A DNA stretch of 30,243 nucleotides from Xenoacremonium recifei. Lineage: Eukaryota > Ascomycota > Sordariomycetes > Hypocreales > Nectriaceae. A program made the position numbers and the translations under genes. Location of the stretch: the NCBI GenBank assembly GCA_012184525.1, contig WOFQ01000135.1, positions 1 through 30,243 of the forward strand, given 5' to 3'. This document shows, in pieces, positions 28,601 through 30,243 of this stretch (within the stretch, counting starts at the first letter, position 1; each line of letters opens with the position of its first letter). The notes beneath the pieces were generated by a model. It ran no database searches. It saw only the letters and a list, made by a program, of their open reading frames with translations, and was not told where the DNA came from.

Positions 28601-29014
28601 GCGGCTTTGCCGGATCGAAGACTCTGGTTCGCTCTCGTCATCGTGGACGTCATTGAGAAAGGTATAGCAGATCGCAGCATCTCGATACCAACGGAACATG
28701 CTATTTATGGCTTCGGATAGCTCTGCGCTGGATGTCTTGTCGATACAACACGTGTCAATCCAAATGTATTCATACCCCTGGGATTCAGCTAGGGTTGCCG
28801 AGCCGCGAATCTTTGCAAACCCCACTTTCTTGGTTATCGGGTGCGCAAATGGTCCGTTCGGATGTCTAACTCGACTGGTGGTTACGCGCTGCATCTCCTG
28901 GTATGTGACTTCTTCGTCATCGCCACCCCATGTATGGGATAGGATTGCATAGGGAGGGACTTCGCTCTCAAGCTTGCTGACGAGCTGCAAGGTTGAAGTA
29001 TTGATTAGACGCAT
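25606..29014 (-). CDS. HET-domain protein with C-terminal ankyrin repeats
   Basis: Two exons (29014-28240 and 28175-25606), joined in phase 1 over a 64-bp intron (GTATGG...CAATAG), encode about 1,114 residues. The N-terminal HET domain is complete: YAILSHTWGGDDEEVTYQEM, YEYIWIDTCCIDK, and ARGWTLQELIAPSNVYFYS. Then IEDTAYCLMGIFNVHMPLLYGEG leads to DDQSIFAW across the splice. A central beta-rich region (about 270-560) shows no known domain. About eight ankyrin repeats follow, from FRPLHWACALGHTDI to SRTPGELAALGNHAEVA. HET domains act in heterokaryon incompatibility and regulated cell death, and ankyrins presumably sense a ligand or partner. A NACHT or NB-ARC ATPase is absent. The stop codon TAG coincides with the edge of a mobile-element terminus, so the ancestral C-terminus may have been longer. 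Confidence 0.9.
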
Positions 29015-29735
29015 CGTCGAAGGGGAGATTGAGCATATTCTGCCACGGGGTTCAGAGTAAAATGATGCTTAAGTGCAAGTGCGCATTTAATTCCACCTCA
29101 TGTGTCTGTTGTTGTGAGGGGTATGTTCAGCCGCACCATGTGGTCATGCAGGGCCGTATTTTCGCCCCCACGTAATGCTGATGGATGTGTCTGGGGCTAA
29201 AGAAAGGCAAGGGGACAAGGCTGCTTTATTAGTCATCAGAATCATCCCGGATTTTAGCCTCGAAATAGCTTCCCAGGCTGAATGTAACATTTCGAGTTCT
29301 CAGTGTAGAAAGCCCATCTCGCGTTGCTTTCCCCAGCTCTAGCCGAAGCTAATAGTGCATATCAGGGAACAGTAGATGAGTATTTCCTGTACCCAAACAA
29401 AATAGGACTCCTACGTAAATTAAAGAAAGCCTCCAAACCTTATGCTCCGTGACTTTCGAATGTAACATAGGTGACGAGAAATGGGATCGGATTTCACTCA
29501 ATGTTGAGGACCAAACTGCGAAAGAGAATGCAAAAGATCCGCCCACTTACAACCTTGAAAACGAAACAAGGCAGGATACAATGAGAATTAGAGTTTTCTA
29601 GTGCCATCCCCTACCAACGCAGGTCTTAAAACGTGTCCCATTCATCCAGCGATCCCTTTCGCATTTGCTTGCGCGCGTGACTTCTTGTGTTGTTTGTTTG
29701 TTTTTGTTTGTTTTATTATTTAGCGTCCTGCAGGA
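29015..29735. other. Upstream region of the HET gene
   Basis: About 720 bp. The part near 29015-29230 presumably holds the HET promoter. A TTTG-repeat tract (GTTTGTTTGTTTTTGTTTG) lies at about 29692-29711. No gene was recognised; the minus-strand frame at 29349-29546 is unsupported. Confidence 0.4.
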
Positions 29736-29773
29736 GTCGAACCTGCCTGTTCCCTAGAGGGACAAGAGGACGT
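29733..29773 (-). tRNA. tRNA-like 3' half, probably a degenerate tRNA
   Basis: On the minus strand a perfect T-arm, GCAGG-TTCGACT-CCTGC, with a canonical T-loop is followed by the acceptor-like AGGACGC. A complementary CGTCCT lies about 20 nt before the T-arm instead of at tRNA distance. Between them is a short hairpin (TCCCT-CT-AGGGA), not a seven-base anticodon loop. No D-arm and no regular anticodon arm can be folded, so this is a tRNA relic or a tRNA-derived element. It could also be a primer-binding-like site of a retroelement. Confidence 0.35.
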
Positions 29774-30243
29774 GTTCAGCTAGCTAGGATGGTCGTCATT
29801 CGACAGGATCTGGATACAGCCATCTTGATACATTAGGGGTAGGTCATAGCCTCAGCTTCCTTACGGAAAACCTACTCAGCTAGGGTGCGTCGCCTTAACT
29901 GATCTGCTTCCTCCATCCTAGATAGATCACACCTCAATGCATAAGCTTCAAGTCATCGAGCTCATGCCCTCGTCAGCGAGGACAGATGCGCAGCAATTGC
30001 CGCCAACTTCGACCGGTTTGGAGGACCGGGTAAACCTGAGTCGTATTGCAGCTGAAGTTCAGCCCTTCGCGGAATGTATAGCTATAACCGTCGCGGACTA
30101 ATGGCGAATACAGTCGCGGAATCAACGGGAAAGAGCGCGCTGGCTAGCGCCGGTAATAATAAGAAATGAAAGAAGAGGGTGAAGAGGCAGGTCTTAATGG
30201 CGGAGGCAGAATTTCTGGGAAGTTCATGACTCTCGGCCGGGTT
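29774..30243. other. Right-end region, no assigned gene
   Basis: This stretch has coding-like GC content. The only plus-strand frame worth noting is a 45-codon ATG frame at 29964-30101 (MPSSARTDAQQLPPTSTGLE at its start). It has no recognisable domain and could be the head of a retroelement gag or chance. The window ends before context can decide. Confidence 0.3.

Overview
This window is nuclear DNA of a filamentous ascomycete (Pezizomycotina). The evidence is short GT-AG introns of about 43-87 bp, fungus-specific families (HET domain, DUF3425 bZIP, CFEM, siderophore MFS, OrsD-like zinc domain) and several decayed genes whose in-frame stops look like C-to-T damage (CGA to TGA), as left by repeat-induced point mutation (RIP). 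The mix of transporters, catabolic enzymes, relics and mobile-element ends is typical of an accessory or subtelomeric region. No species can be named from sequence alone.

Layout. Positions 1-1173 hold the 3' part of an ankyrin-repeat gene. Positions 1201-3545 form a unit bounded by two 225-bp inverted repeats with TA at the outer edges; it encloses a 5'-truncated intradiol ring-cleavage dioxygenase gene. Directly beside its right end lies a dead GH31 alpha-glucosidase (about 3556-4206, minus). Next come an allantoate-permease-type MFS gene with five exons (4639-6483), a dead D-amino-acid oxidase (7324-8099, minus), a tannase/feruloyl-esterase gene (minus, to 8317), a bZIP/DUF3425 regulator (10812-12144), a TRI12-like 14-TM MFS pump (12609-14342, minus) and an HSL-type esterase (14892-15926).

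Positions 16519-20235 hold a divergent pair: a CFEM surface protein (minus) and a siderophore-iron transporter (plus). A consensus iron-GATA site lies between them. After a quinone-oxidoreductase relic come a cupin protein, an SDR, an OrsD-domain regulator and a 1,114-residue HET-ankyrin protein (25606-29014, minus). The stop codon of the last lies in a third copy of the inverted-repeat terminus seen near 1.2 and 3.5 kb. The right end has a tRNA-like hairpin but no clear gene.

Two functional modules stand out. (1) Tannase, bZIP, MFS pump and esterase are arranged as two divergent pairs. The 8-bp palindrome CGACGTCG occurs four times in the window by my reading, always in those two promoter regions, which suggests a small aromatic-ester or detoxification cluster controlled by its own bZIP. 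(2) The CFEM/siderophore-transporter pair looks like an iron or haem uptake unit under SreA/SRE-type control.

All calls were made by reading translations and motifs; no database search was run. Spliced models are inferred from GT-AG sites and frame continuity.
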